64,000 nucleotides of DNA. Origin: Kwoniella bestiolae CBS 10118 (taxonomy: Eukaryota; Basidiomycota; Tremellomycetes; Tremellales; Cryptococcaceae). The DNA is taken from positions 3,676,001-3,740,000 of the forward strand of contig NC_089241.1 in assembly GCF_000512585.2 (NCBI RefSeq), given 5' to 3'. A program made the translations under genes and the position numbers. Below, piece by piece: positions 1 through 12,519 of the stretch. Each line of letters opens with the position of its first letter. Within the stretch, counting starts at the first letter, position 1. The notes below the pieces were generated by a model. The model saw only the letters and a program-made list of their open reading frames with translations. It searched no databases and was not told the DNA's origin.

Positions 1-441
1 GGATAGAGGCGAAACGAGGGGGTATGAAGATGTTTTCGATTGGTTCACAGAGGAGATAGCGATGACTCCTTTTCGCATGTTCTTCGCACTAGTAGAGTAA
101 TGTTGTACTGTATATATACTTTACCGTTGTATCTCTTAAGTAGACTTCATGCATGCGAACAGCTTTGGATACAGTAAACTCATACGATTCTTTTCAGAAT
201 AGATGACGACTTGAAGTAGGTTGATATTACGTAAGCGAGTGGGATGATGAACTTTCGGTTAACCTTTCGAACGAAATAACACGCTCTCTATATTGCTCAC
301 AACATGAACAAAGATAACCTTGCAATTCACCATTGAAAGATATACCCACACGTAAAGAGAGCTCAAGGGATTCTTGTCTGCCCAAAGATTGATCTGAACT
401 CCTCACACCACCTGATCCCACTCCGACTCGACGCGGCTGAG
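1..441. other. upstream region of CFT1
   Basis: No gene is supported here. The stretch holds the promoter and 5' leader of the CFT1 gene that starts at 442. A reverse-strand open frame (227-505) is Gly/Arg/Ser-rich and overlaps the CFT1 start, so I treat it as a shadow. Confidence 0.5.
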
Positions 442-3400
442 ATGCACGCATTCCACCAAACCCTCCTCCCCTCTTCGTCGATCCACCATTCCCTCTTCCT
501 CCCAAACTTCACCCCGTCGACGATCTACCCTTTACCCAAACCCATTGACGATACCGCGCCAGATGTGAAGGTCATAGGTAATTTGATCGTGGCTGGGGGA
601 GAGAATCTGAGGGTATTTGAAATTAGAGAGTTCCAGCAGTATCCTATTTTGCAAAATGGGATAGTGAACGGAGAAGGGGACGAAGAGATGTTGGAGGAAG
701 GTGAGGAGAGGTTGGGAGATGGTTTTTTCGATGATGGAAATTCTAAGGTATGTCCCTCCCTCTTCTATACACCATCCTCCTCTAGTATTTTGTGCGAACG
801 CCTTGTATTTACTTAAACTGGGGTTCATAACACAATCCCTGGGCCTTATACTGATCAGGCATGTTTCGTCTCACAGAGAGATCCGGTCAAGCTTGAAACT
901 CGAAGAAAGTTACATCTACTGGCTCAATACGATCTGAACGGAACTGTCACGGGATTATCTGGTCTGAGGACTATAGAAAGTAGTGTAGATGGCTTGGATA
1001 GATTGTTGGTATCGTTCGAACATGCCAAGGTGAGTTTTCACCCGTACTTTCCCTCTTTCTGACAAGCTGTTAGAGGACTCGACCTGCATATAGGCCGGTA
1101 TAAAATACATGTGACTGACATTGCTCCTTTATACTTCTCAGATGGCCCTCCTCGAATGGTCCAGAGGATCCATATCGACCGTCTCCTTACATACATATGA
1201 GAGATGTTCTCAGATGGTCTCGGGGGATGTCCAGACCTACGTACCGATGTTACGGACGGATCCATTATCTAGATTAGCAGTTCTGAGTCTTCCTGAGGAT
1301 AGTCTGGCGGTATTGCCTGTGTTGCAGGAGCAGTTGGAGCTGGACCTAATGGAGGGTTATGCTCGGTGAGTATGGCACCTGAACCTAAAACGGTTCTGTT
1401 TCTGAACAATCACAAATCGCTAACCTTCTGTCTCGTTCTGATCCGATCGTACAGAGACGTCCCCTACTCCCCTTCGTTCGTCCTATCCCTCTCCGACGTC
1501 TCACCCGCCCTCAAGAATTTGCAAGATCTCCTTTTCCTCCCTGGATTCCATTCGCCCACCCTCGCTCTCCTGTACTCTCCCTTGCACACCTTTTCAGGTC
1601 GGTATCAATCCATCAAAGACAATTACTGTCTCGAGATCCGTACGATCGACCTATCGTCCGGTGGGACATACCCCTTACTCACCTCAGTCACTGGATTACC
1701 TAGTGATTCTCTATACCTCGTTGCCTGCCCGTCCGAGCTCGGAGGAGTGGTCATAGTGACATCAACAGGATTAGTTCATATCGACCAGTCCGGACGGGTG
1801 GTAGGAACATCGGTGAATGCCTGGTGGTCCTACGCTACAGCTCTCAAAACAGACCACGAATCTGAATCTAGAAAGATATCACTAGAGGGATCGAAATGTC
1901 TGTTTGTGAATGGAAGAGATATGTTGTTGATTCTGCAGAATGGTGATACCCACCAAGTAAGATTTGAGATGGATGGTAGGAATGTTGGACAGATCAAGAT
2001 TGATGAGTCGACTAGTACCGTCCCTCCTCCCTCGAGTGTGGTTATTGCGGGAGACAAAGCGTTGTTTGTGGGTAGCGCGGAAGGTGATTCGTTGTTGGCT
2101 AAGATCAATGAGGATAGAGAGGTGGCGGTGGATGGTGAGGGTGTGAAAGAGGAGAAGGTTAAGGATGATATGGAAGTTGATTGGGATGAAGGTGTGTCTA
2201 TCTTCAATCTTCTCTTCTTTATTGCCATTCGTTCTTGAGCTTGTGTTCTCCCGTGTCTTGTCAAAACGGGTCTTGAATACTGACGATGCTGTTTCCTCCT
2301 TCTAGACCTGTATGGCGACATGAACGATCCTTCAAATGCTGGGCTGGTCAATGGTCATCAGAAAGAAGCCACCGGGCCCGCTAAGATATCCGTATCGACC
2401 TATGATGTGCTGGAGGGTGTAGGGAAAATCATGGATATAGAGTTTGGAATAGCTGCGACGGATCAAGGGGTAAGTAGTTCGTATCGACTCTTCGATCTTC
2501 AGCTGACCCCAACTCCTCTCAGACCCGTACGTATCCTCAGCTGGTGGCTATAAGTGGTGGAAGTAAGAGATCCACCTTGAACGTATTCAGGGTGAGTTCA
2601 TCGTTAATGTATGAGCATTTCAGCTGACTCCTACTCGAAAAGCGTGGTATACCTATCACTAAACGACGTCGGTTCAACGAGTTATCATCTTCGGAAGCAG
2701 TCTGGTTCCTCCCGATCGATCGACCTTCTGCACAAAAATATAAGGATATACGAGATTCAGAGCAGACGACTATGTTGTTCAGTACGGAGCGCAATGCGAC
2801 TCGTGTAAGTCGCATTGCACAAGGCTAGAAAACGATAAACTGATACATCGTGCATAGATCTTCGCCTTGTCTACCAAAGCCAACCCCGAGCAGATAGGTA
2901 GGATAGATGGAAGAACACTTAATGCAGCTCCCTTCTTCCAGAGGAGTTGCGTAATGCATGTTACTCCTTCTGAAGTGACTTTGCTCGATAACAGTAAGTG
3001 ATATGAATTGTCTTGCTCGCAAAAGTGCTGATAGCAATTCAGACGGAAGACCGATACAGGTGATATGTCCAAAATCGGATTTAGCCCCTATAATGAGCGC
3101 CAGTATATCTGATCCATACGTGGTGATACGCAGGAAGGATGGGAATGTATCGTTCTTTGTCGGTGACACTGTGGCTAGAACGGTATCAGAGGGATCTATT
3201 GGAGGAGAGGGATCTGTGAGCTAAGTCCTGCCGGGTTATAGTGCGATAAGCTGACGTATGAGCAGGAAACACCTAAATGCCAAGCAATCGAGGTGTTCTC
3301 AGATACAACGGGTATCTACCGAACTTTTGAGCCTTCTCGCGCTGCCGACACAATCCAGCTAGACGGTCAAGCCTCCACCAGCCGATCGAACGCCATCAAG

Positions 3401-6033
3401 CATGGTCAGCAATCGCGAATGCAATTGACACAGCAGCAGATTAAGCGACTCCAAGAGCAGGAACCTGCAATTTCGGTTGACGCCCCAAGTATGGAAACTG
3501 CCATGAATGCTTCCAGGGGTACACAGTGGTTGTCACTCTTGACCGATAGAGGGGAACTACAGATCCGCTCGTTACCTGATCTCAAGGTCGTTCTTCAATC
3601 GGATGGATTAGGATCATCTGCACCTACATTTACGGATGATCTGATTGATGGAGTATTGAAAGATGACGAGATCGAAGATCAAGTTGTACAGATGGCGTTC
3701 TGTCCCATCGGAAAAGGAACTGTCCGACCTCATTTACTGGTAAGCTTGTGTGGTATCGTATAGAGTGGCAGGATAGCTGATATCTCGCGAATTGGAAAAA
3801 AACAGGCATTACATCATTCTGGACGATTGAATGCATACGAAGCTCAACCCAGATTCACAGTTGATTCGTCTACGCAAACAAGACGATCATTAGCTGTAAG
3901 ATTCAGGAAAGTACATACGCAGTTACTACCTATCTCAGGTGGATCGACCAAATTACCATATACGATCATACCGTTTGATGAGATCGAAGGTATCATTGGT
4001 GCTTTCATTACGGGCGAGAAACCACATTGGATAGTTTCGAGCGATGCCCATCCACTCAGGACTTATGCGCTGAAACAGGCTGCTATGTCTTTCGGAAAGA
4101 CTACGCATCTCGGTGGGAAAGGTGAATACTTCATTAGGATTGAGGACGTGAGTTTCCCGATCTCGTTTAGACTTTATAGCGAACCTGGCTTTGGGGTAGT
4201 CTTAGGCTGATGGGCTGTTGATCTCCAGGGCTCTTTCATATGCTATCTCCCACCTACACTTAACACCGATTTCGCCATTCCATGTGATCGATATGACATG
4301 GATAGAGTATATACCTCCATAGCATTCGATCCGACTTCGGCGCATTACGTCGGTGCGGCTAGTATCGAAGTACCGTTCCAGGCGTATGATGAAGAGGGTG
4401 AGATTCAGATAGGTCCAGAAGGTAAGTGACGTCTCTGATCTCCGCACTTCTCCTTCGGATATCAAGACTCACCTGATCGTGTGTTCAACAGGTGAAAATT
4501 TCATACCACCCACGAACCAGCGGTCTACCCTCGAGCTTTTCTCCCAAGGGTCTGATCCATGGCGAGTCATAGATGGATACGATTTCGATCAGAATGAAGA
4601 GGTCCTGTGCCTCGAGAGTGTCACGTTGGAATCCCCAGGTGGAGAAGGCGGTTATAGGGATTTCATAGCGGTTGGAACTGGGTTCAATTTCGGTGAGGAT
4701 AGAGCTACCAGGGGTAATGTGAGTTATCACCATGCCGGATTCTTGTTGTAACTCACGAGATTCGCTGATGTTGAGTATCTGGATTAGACGTATATATTCG
4801 AGATTGTCGAGACCGTCGGTAAAGGGAAGAACACCGGTTCAGGCTGGATCTTGAAATTACGAGCGAAAGATCCAGCTAGGAATCCAGTTTCTGCTATAAG
4901 TCATATCAACGGTTATCTGCTGAATTCGAATGGCCCGAAGGTCAGTTCGATACCCCTTTTTGTCTTAACCATCTGCGATGAATGACTGACACGATCATTC
5001 TGGTGGGGTTATAGCTCTACGTGAAAGGCTTTGACGATGATCAACAGCTCATGGGATTGGCCTTCTTGGACGTGCAGATATACGTTACTAGCATAAAAGT
5101 CTTCAAGAACTTTATACTGGTCAGCGATCTTTACAAGAATTTCTGGTTTATCGCTTTACAGGTAAGCTCGTCCATTCCATCCCAACACGAGGTCTTCTGA
5201 TCTTATCGTAACTTTTGGATGTTGGCTAATACATTCAACGTATAGGAGGACCCATACAAGCTTACAACAATCAGTAAAGATCTTCAACCCGTCTCGCCTG
5301 TCGTTACTGATTTCCTGGTCCACGAGAGTCAGATGACATTTGTATCTAATGATAGGGAGGGCAATATGAGGATGTTAGATTTTGATCCTACTGGTGAGCT
5401 AAAACGTTCTTCATCTCTTTATTGGAAGGTTCCGCTGATCTTATGTGCACGACCTGGACAGATCCCGATTCACTCAACGGAGAAAGGGTATTGCTCAGGA
5501 CGGAATATCATACAGGCGCTCCTGTCACTACGTCCAAGGTCATTGCTAGGCGTAAGACCGCTGAAGAGGAATATGCACCTCAGACGCAGATTATTTACGG
5601 TACGCTTCCCCTTTGTTCTCTCACAAGCCTAAGATCTGACGGTTGATATTTTGCGGTTCGTGTACAGCCACTGCGGATGGAGCTCTGACGACACTGGTAT
5701 CTGTCAAATCGGCGCGATTCAAGCGATTACAACTTGTTTCTGACCAGTTGGTGAGGAATGCTCAGCATATAGCGGGGTTGAATCCAAAGGCATTTAGGTG
5801 AGTGACTACCCCAAACAACCAACCCAGTGGCAGAATCAAGCTTATCGTATCAATGTAGAACCGTCCAAAACGATCTGTTACCCAAACCATTATCAAAAGG
5901 TATACTCGATGGAACCCTCTTATCCTACTTCGCCCTTCAGCCTCTGAACAGACAGAAAGAAATGATGAGGCAGATAGGGACGGATGCTGTTACTGTTGCT
6001 AGTGATATTGCTGCTTTGGGTGGATTTTGGTAG
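442..6033 (+). CDS. CFT1: CFT1 / CPSF160, cleavage and polyadenylation factor
   Basis: Large RNA-binding subunit of the nuclear cleavage and polyadenylation factor (CPSF160/Cft1), which helps recognise the poly(A) signal. Nineteen exons give 1427 aa: 442-747, 877-1029, 1142-1365, 1455-2191, 2306-2469, 2523-2591, 2643-2804, 2858-2993, 3043-3215, 3266-3739, 3806-4147, 4229-4421, 4492-4718, 4788-4940, 5015-5161, 5246-5393, 5429-5599, 5668-5797, 5859-6033. The start MHAFHQTLLPSSSIHH is the typical fungal Cft1 N-terminus. The second half carries the CPSF_A beta-propeller region (LKLRAKDP; GSADLMCTTWTDPDSLNG), and the end (LLSYFALQPLNRQKEM...DIAALGGFW) is the family C-terminal helix. Length fits fungal Cft1. 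All intron phases are consistent. Intron 7 has its donor inside a perfect hairpin (see findings). Confidence 0.95.
2791..2818 (+). promoter_or_regulatory. hairpin enclosing a CFT1 5' splice site
   Basis: A perfect 11-bp inverted repeat (2791-2801 with 2808-2818) leaves a 6-nt loop, CGTGTA. The exon 7/intron 7 junction (2804/2805) falls inside that loop, and the rest of the GTAAGT donor enters the 3' arm. The structure is seen directly in the sequence; any effect on splicing is inference. Confidence 0.6.
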
Positions 6034-6365
6034 ATGCGCATTCAGAGCTACATGCATTGCTTATTGGGAAGATGTGTTTGTCGCGGAACTATGTGTCATC
6101 TCCAAGTGTTTCTCATTTGTCAGCGGTGTATTGATCTTCTCTTGTGTTATCGACCACAATGGCGGGACATCTTGGTAAAACGTGTAGCACGATGTCGTTG
6201 GAAGAAAGGCGGCTATCTCTCCTTTATGATGTGGTGCCTTCCGAGACTCACCATCGTTGTCGCTGCTGATAACTTCATGTTGCGCGCTTGCATGACATTT
6301 ACCTCTTTCTTCAGTTACGATGGAAACCAGCATCAGAGGCAGAGCTTCCGTATTCAAACACACAG
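6034..6365. other. CFT1 3' region / intergenic
   Basis: The 3' flank of CFT1 and upstream region of the next gene. Open frames on both strands here (for example 6034-6369 and 6061-6414) have no recognisable motif and overlap each other. I see no supported gene. Confidence 0.5.
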
Positions 6366-7209
6366 ATGAGCACTCAATCGACGGAAAGGAGATACAGACC
6401 AAGAACCCAAGCAAACCGCCAAAAGGCGAGGGATTATGGGGGGTGAGTTTGTGAAGATTTATAAATCAGGGTGAACAACTCCATCATCAACTTTCGTTGC
6501 TAAGCGTGACCGTGCCAACTTAGCTCAATCATATCTTTGGAAAAATTACATCATTGTTTAGAATGTGAACCAGATGATCCCGATTTATCATACGAGCTAG
6601 ATCTGCCGTTAACCTGTCAACATATCTCACATCGAGGTGGCTCATCATCCAATGATACAGAGAAGACCCGAGTACATCTATACACATCTACATGCGAGGA
6701 GTTCAAGCAGTGGTATTCACATCGTTTGGTCATGAGAACAATCGAATTAAATAGATATATCAAGGATCTCATGGCTTCGGAGTCTAGTTCTGTCAACCCT
6801 GCCAAAACTACTGGTACCATTGCTGGAACGAAGAAAAAATCGATAAAGATCAATGAATGTCAGTCGAACCAGTTGTCACCATCCGTGACTTGATGAAACT
6901 ACAGTACAGGAGCTGATCATGCTATAGTGAAAGAGCGATTCTACAAGCATGTGGGATTACAATTGTCCGCCACCCTCACTGCTGACACGCCATTGTCCAT
7001 GCGTGACAAAGTCGCTGGTGAGTGAGATTTCAAGCCTCAATGATATCATCCTGCGTAAGAACACAGCTGACGAAGAAACGCAAAATCAAACGGTAGCTGC
7101 AAAGAGGATGCTGAGTGAACAGACAGTCCCGGACGATTGGGAAGATGAAATATCTGACGCCGACGATGAAAACCTCATTGAAAATGAGACACAAGCGAAC
7201 ACTTCTTAG
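6366..7209 (+). CDS. hypothetical protein, 214 aa, acidic C-terminus
   Basis: I do not recognise this gene. A four-exon model (6366-6442, 6524-6858, 6928-7017, 7067-7209) has consistent phases (2, 1, 1) and canonical GT-AG borders, giving 214 aa. The N-terminus is basic (MSTQSTERRYRPRTQANRQK). The middle contains scattered Cys/His (HHCLECEPDDPD; LTCQHISHRG), without a clear zinc-finger spacing. The C-terminus is strongly acidic (DDWEDEISDADDEN). The start at 6366 was chosen over the ATG at 6320 because only the 6366 frame splices in phase to the downstream exon. No signal peptide or membrane segment is visible. A basic head with an acidic tail suggests a nuclear or nucleic-acid-associated protein, but this is only inference. 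Confidence 0.55.
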
Positions 7210-7963
7210 AAACCGCGAACGCTATTGGCACGCCGGGCAGCAAATTCGCCCGTCCTCATCAGTAGCCTTGGTAGATGTCAAATCACATGTAGCGTATGAA
7301 AGCGCTGTTGAAGTCAGTTGTCCGCCCTGGTCAGAAAGACAGTCCACTGAATGAAGGCTGTACAATCTCAGTATACTCATATATACTTAGTTATGCCACT
7401 CTTGTTCCATAAGCTTGCTTTTCTTGCACTGTCTCTCAAAGACTCAATCCTGTCGAACACTTCACTCGGACATGACGCTCATATTATCTCGCTCGTCGAG
7501 CATGATACAGCATAGATAGGGAGGTAACGCAACGCTCCTTTGGGGAGCTGTATCAGTGAGACTCTTTGAGTTATGCGTCATCATGACGATACAGAGGAGG
7601 TCGACCATCCTTTCATATGTACGTGCTTTCACATTACAACGCTTCGAGAACTCCAGTCAAGTGCTCGGTAAGCCCAGACCAGTAGGTATGACACGTCAGG
7701 CGAACAGTCAAACCAGTAAAAGGAATGAGGTGCAAGATCTTTTGACGTCAGGGGGGATACAAAATGCTCCAACCTCAATTTTGAGAAACTCATTCGAAGC
7801 TGTAAAGTCAGCAGCTCAGGTATAAAAGTCTAAGCAGGCAACTCAGCGGCTCGACATTGTCCTCATCCCCAAATTGATTTTCTACTTCAGACGCCACCAC
7901 CCTCATTTTGTCGACGTTGACTATCTTTTTACACCACACTTGATTTTCTCTTGAGCTGCAATC
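7210..7963. other. intergenic region
   Basis: About 750 bp between two unrecognised genes. An open frame at 7556-7825 has no identifiable domain. It more likely belongs to the promoter/leader of the gene starting at 7964 than to a real gene. Confidence 0.4.
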
Positions 7964-8864
7964 ATGAATCATACAAGCAACAACGACGAGACGAGCGCCC
8001 AGACTGAGACGGGTGTCTCCACAGGATTGTGAGTCTATGTAAAGCTGTCAGATTGCCACAAATCAAATATGAACCCCTCAAGCTGAAGGTATTGCACGCT
8101 GCACAGTCGACGAGATTGGAAAGACACTAGATACTTGCACGGTAAAAGTCTGAGCTTTCGGGACGAACAGAAAGGGTGAGTAATTTCGTTGATCAGGCAG
8201 ACCCATCAGGCTCCCAAGGCTTGTTCTGACAGCTGGTTTCTTTCGTTTCAGTCACTATACTGATCGAAAAAGAGACGACTTGTCTATGAAAGGTATCTGT
8301 GGCTGCCCTAAATGTAAGACTAAATCCGTAGCTGTCGACCATCGGCTTCACTTCAGAAGCATTGGTCCGTATGCCTTATCTTGTTCACAAGACGGTACAT
8401 GGGACGAAATGAATCACTATCGTTTCAAAACAGAAGAATGTGATTCTTGTGAGAAGACTAATCAAAACGAACATCGCCCACTTGCGATCAGCTATATAGA
8501 GTTGAATGTCAAGTGCGGAAAATCTGAAAGAGGACCTATAAACTCCAACAACCTAGAGCGTAGTGAGTCCTTGTGGTAATAAGCCAGTCCCATAGGGAGA
8601 ACGGCGCAGGTTTTTCTATTGTAGACGTCTGTTAAAGAGGCTGATCTTTCTGGGAATACACGCTCAACAGTCTTCAAAAATGAGTTCCGACCAGACTTCA
8701 TGGACAACGTCAAGTACAAGTCATCTCAGCTCTCTGATACAGCTGCAGGGTCCAAGAAAGCCGATACTGCGGCTGAAGACGAAACCCTTGTTAGCACTCC
8801 AGCCCTCAGAGAGGCTATCTTTCAAGACGCCGGTTCGAGGACCGATTCAGAAATATCGGCTTGA
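7964..8864 (+). CDS. hypothetical Cys-motif protein, about 223 aa
   Basis: I do not recognise this gene. A four-exon model (7964-8028, 8107-8175, 8252-8562, 8638-8864) gives 223 aa with matching phases. The centre holds two Cys groups, GICGCPKCKTK and ECDSCEK, plus isolated Cys (YALSCSQDG, NVKCGK). Such paired CxxC motifs could bind zinc, but the spacing matches no family I can name. The C-terminal part (EFRPDFMDNVKYK onward) is polar and Ser/Thr/Ala-rich. The last acceptor (8637) is the least certain border: it was chosen because the obvious TAG acceptor a few bases upstream gives an immediate stop in the required phase. No signal peptide or membrane span is visible. Confidence 0.5.
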
Positions 8865-9758
8865 TTCATGCTGTCTCGTTGAGATCTCACGGCTGATTGA
8901 AAAACCGTATGACGCTTGGGATCATATATGTGTCTGGGAGTGTGTTAGCTTCGAAGATGATAAATTATCGTTAGGATGTGATCAGACTGTACGACTTGAC
9001 TTCTGTGTAAGACGGCTCCATTTGCGAGATATTAGGTGCCACTGTTCTAATCTTGAGACCGAGTAGGACGTGCACATGGTTGTGGGCGTCTAATCACCAT
9101 GACGGTCACCTACCATCAGTCATGTCGTCCCTCTCATTTTCGGCTGGATATTCCAGGTGCATATCATACCAACACGAGTCGGGAGTTCATTCCGTCATGC
9201 ATCCTATAGATTCAATGTTATTGACCAAGGGAGATAAGCCACGCTCATAGACCTTGAGTTGCCGATGGGGGTGGGGTGGTCGGTCATACCCGATGACTAG
9301 CTTCGATAGCAAGGAACGTTCAACGTTCACGATTGGTACCATATGGCACCTCGATTGATCCTCTTGGCATGATGTAAATAAAAGCTGCAGAACTGTCCTC
9401 GGGGGGATGAGGTAGCTTGGTTGACCCGCTTCTGTCGACCAGCGCCTCCGGACATAAGCGATAGCAGGGATGTAGCCCGAGACCTTCCGGAGGGACAATC
9501 TCGGAGCTTCCTCTTCTCTTCCTGGAAATGTGCCAAGAATCACTAGTCTGAATGTCAATATTTAAGGTTATATATCATCGTAAGAAGAGATAAGAATGGT
9601 GGAAATCACCGACTCGTCCATGAATACTGATGATAAGCGAAAGGGTATAGGAGATAGGCGATGAGAAGTGCGGATATATAAAGACAGCTATAACCCCCCC
9701 TCAAGGCAATCTTTGATAAGCGTATCAGCACCTAACATACTAAGTTGCAATTCGTGCC
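8865..9758. other. intergenic region upstream of the transporter
   Basis: Contains no supported gene. The reverse open frame 9187-9558 (123 aa) has no motif and no intron context. The sequence just before 9759 is the promoter and leader of the transporter gene. Confidence 0.4.
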
Positions 9759-12519
9759 ATGTCGACAGACCAAGTTCAAGTTCAAAGTGAGAAAGATCAA
9801 GTAGCGGTCCGAGAGGTCGATGCGGACGTGGTGGATGTGGGTGATTTGAAGGGAATCGCCGTCGGCGATCATGCCCATGAGGTGGGACTGGATCTTTATA
9901 CCCAGTATGAGGGGTATGAATATACTTTCGAGGAGTCGAAGAGCATGTGAGTGGTGTCGTGTCATACACTCGACTTCCCAAGGTATACAATGTATGAACA
10001 CGACAATATTGTATACATCGATCATGCTGAAACTGTATTGTATTTACCATAGCCTTCGAAAGATCGATCTCCGTATCCTACCCATATTCTGTCTAACCCA
10101 GGGACTAGCGTTCCTTGACAAGACTGCGATCAACTACGGTAATCTGTTCGGTATGAAGGACGGAGTTCATGTGACTTCAAAACAATTCGTGAGTCTCTCT
10201 TTCCATCGAGGTGATGCAGTAGGGCTAGGACGCATAACAATCGAGACGCTAACAAGAGATGGTTCGATGATACGTTACAGAGCTGGTTCGCATCTGCTTT
10301 CTACCTTGGCTATCTTGTCTCAGCCTGGCCTGGGAACATTTTACTTCAGAAGTACAACGTGAGTTCACTCGATCTCATTATCTTGGACATACGGACTTGT
10401 GCATTTTCGATTGCTGCTAATCAAGATGTACCCCTATAGACTGGACGAGTCATGGGTATCATCTGTTTCATCTGGGGTATCATCTGTGCCGTACGTACAA
10501 TGAATCCCCGTCAAAATTCACCCCAAATTGATTGACGATCCCACCCACAGTGCACAGCGGCATGCCACAACTTCGCCGGAGTCCTGATCAACCGACTCCT
10601 TCTGGGAAGTCTCGAGGCAGCCGTCACTCCAGGATTGGGTCTGATGACTCCGCTATGGTGGAAGCTCGATGAGATCCCTGTGAGACATTTGACTTGGTAT
10701 AGTTTTAACGGGTGGGCGGGGATTATTGGTGGATTGGTCGCGTAGTGAGTCTTCCGCTCCAGCGTCATGCCTTTCCGATCAGGAGCAAACGCTAAGTGTG
10801 GATGTGATGCGCGGATAGTGGTATAGGACATGCCTCTGGATCTGGTATACCCACCTGGGCATTAATCTTCGTTGTCAGTCGTACACCACCCTTCCCCTGG
10901 GGGATATGGATGGTCCATTAACACTGCATGCTTTGACTTCATAGGTATTCGGTTCATTCACCTCTTTATGGGGAATAATCATCCTACTATTCCTTCCCGA
11001 CTCCCCTGCCTCGGCGAGGTTCCTATCCCAAGATCAGAAGGTGGTAGCCATTAAGCGAGTGGCCGAGAACAGAGTGAGGCGGACACAAGTCACTCACTGC
11101 TACATGCGGATGCTAAGTTATCTCTCAATGGTAGACCGGTACTAAAAACACAAAATTCAAGTGGGAACAGGTCCGCGAAGCTCTGAAAGATCCCAAGTAG
11201 GTAATACCTCCCTTGCCTTGTCCTGCATCCTGTACCGACATCGAGATGTACGATACTGATGATTTGGTGTTCCATTATAGGACATACTTCCTGTTCCTCG
11301 CTTCGGTGACTGCCCAAATCCCAAATGGAGTAGTAACAAACTTTTCATCCATCATCGTGAGTTCCCCTTTCTCCGTAAGACTCACTCTGCAAGGTCGGAC
11401 TGTTAATCACGAGTGTATGTTGGGTACTTTTGCCCCTTTAGATCTCAGGATTCGGATTCAATCAACTTCAAACTACCCTACTGGACATTCCCAGCTCGGT
11501 CATCCAGATCGTCTCGTTAGTCCTCTCAGGATATTTCGCAGGAAAGTTCAAGAACAGCAGAGCTATAATGATGGTGAGTCGGCAATTTCATGCTGTCTAA
11601 TCGACCGTAGAAACAACCCGTCATCCAGTCTGGTCGATCTGCTCACTTACTGATCCATACCAAACCATAATACAGTTTATCGGAAACTCAGCCTGCATCA
11701 TCGCAGCCTGCTGCCTCACCTATGCCCCCAAATCGCAAACATGGGGTAGACTCGTGGCCTTCTGGTTCACGGGTTTTTCAAGTGTCGGCTTCTCATTGGG
11801 AATGGTCATGATTACTGCCGTGAGTTTGGTCACATCCATCCTCACATTCCCGGACATGTGTTAATTGACGTGTGACGTGTGGTTGTTGTAGAACGTCGGG
11901 GGATATACCAAGAGACAGACTATGACGGCGATTAATTTCGTGGGGTATTGTATTGGAAGTGAGTATGACCCTCATTTGATGTTTTCCGCTTCGAGTCGGT
12001 AGTTTGGTTGATTGCTTACTCTGATGGCTTAACCTTGTAGATATCGCTGGACCACACGTCGTTAAGGGGGAAGAGAAGGCCGCAGGATATCCAACAGCCA
12101 CAAAGGTGAGTATAAGTCAACCTCACTTTCTCTTTTCAATTTCGAGATTGTATTATTGTAGCTGATCAATCGAGCTATAGGCAATGTTAGCGGGCTATAC
12201 GGCCAAAACCATCTTCCACCTCATGTTGGGATTCTACATGTTGTACTGGAATAGGAAGTGGGACAAGCAGGCGAAGGAGAGGGGTGAAGAGATGAGTGAG
12301 AATGAGAGAGCCAAGAAGGCTGAACAGATTGGTATGGTATGTTGCGGACGTTCCTTGGATATGGTTTTTTTTCGTTTGGCTGACACCAGTGTGTCACTGT
12401 GCAGACCGATGCGACTGAATGGAGTGAGTTGTGCTTGAGTTTGGAGTTACGATGATTAGTGTTGTTAGCTGATGGGCGCTTGGGTATCAGATAATCCTTA
12501 TTTCCGGTACTGTCTTTAA
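9759..12519 (+). CDS. MFS transporter, allantoate permease (Dal5/Tna1) family
   Basis: Plasma-membrane symporter of the anion:cation symporter (allantoate permease) branch of the major facilitator superfamily. Known members import allantoate, nicotinate, pantothenate, biotin or peptides; the substrate here cannot be told. Sixteen exons give 526 aa: 9759-9946, 10053-10188, 10281-10358, 10440-10490, 10551-10744, 10819-10873, 10945-11073, 11135-11196, 11281-11356, 11442-11573, 11676-11819, 11892-11958, 12041-12105, 12181-12336, 12405-12423, 12491-12519. Family marks are LRKIDLRILPIFCLTQGLAF-LDKTAINYGNLFGM (TM1), NRLLLGSLEAAVTPGL (TM4), LFLPDSPASARFL after TM6, and TEWNNPYFRYCL at the end. Exon 15 is only 19 nt. 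A 62-residue acidic, Val/Asp-rich N-terminal tail precedes the first helix. Confidence 0.9.
9983..10016 (+). repeat. inverted repeat inside transporter intron 1
   Basis: GTATACAAT (9983-9991) and its exact complement ATTGTATAC (10008-10016) can form a 9-bp stem with a 16-nt loop within the 106-nt first intron, which is longer than the other introns of this gene. Folding would shorten the donor-to-branch distance. The function is inferred. Confidence 0.4.

Noticed and set aside
9187..9558. 123-codon reverse frame upstream of the transporter
   Set aside because: No motif; overlaps another reverse frame in a different phase, as expected by chance.
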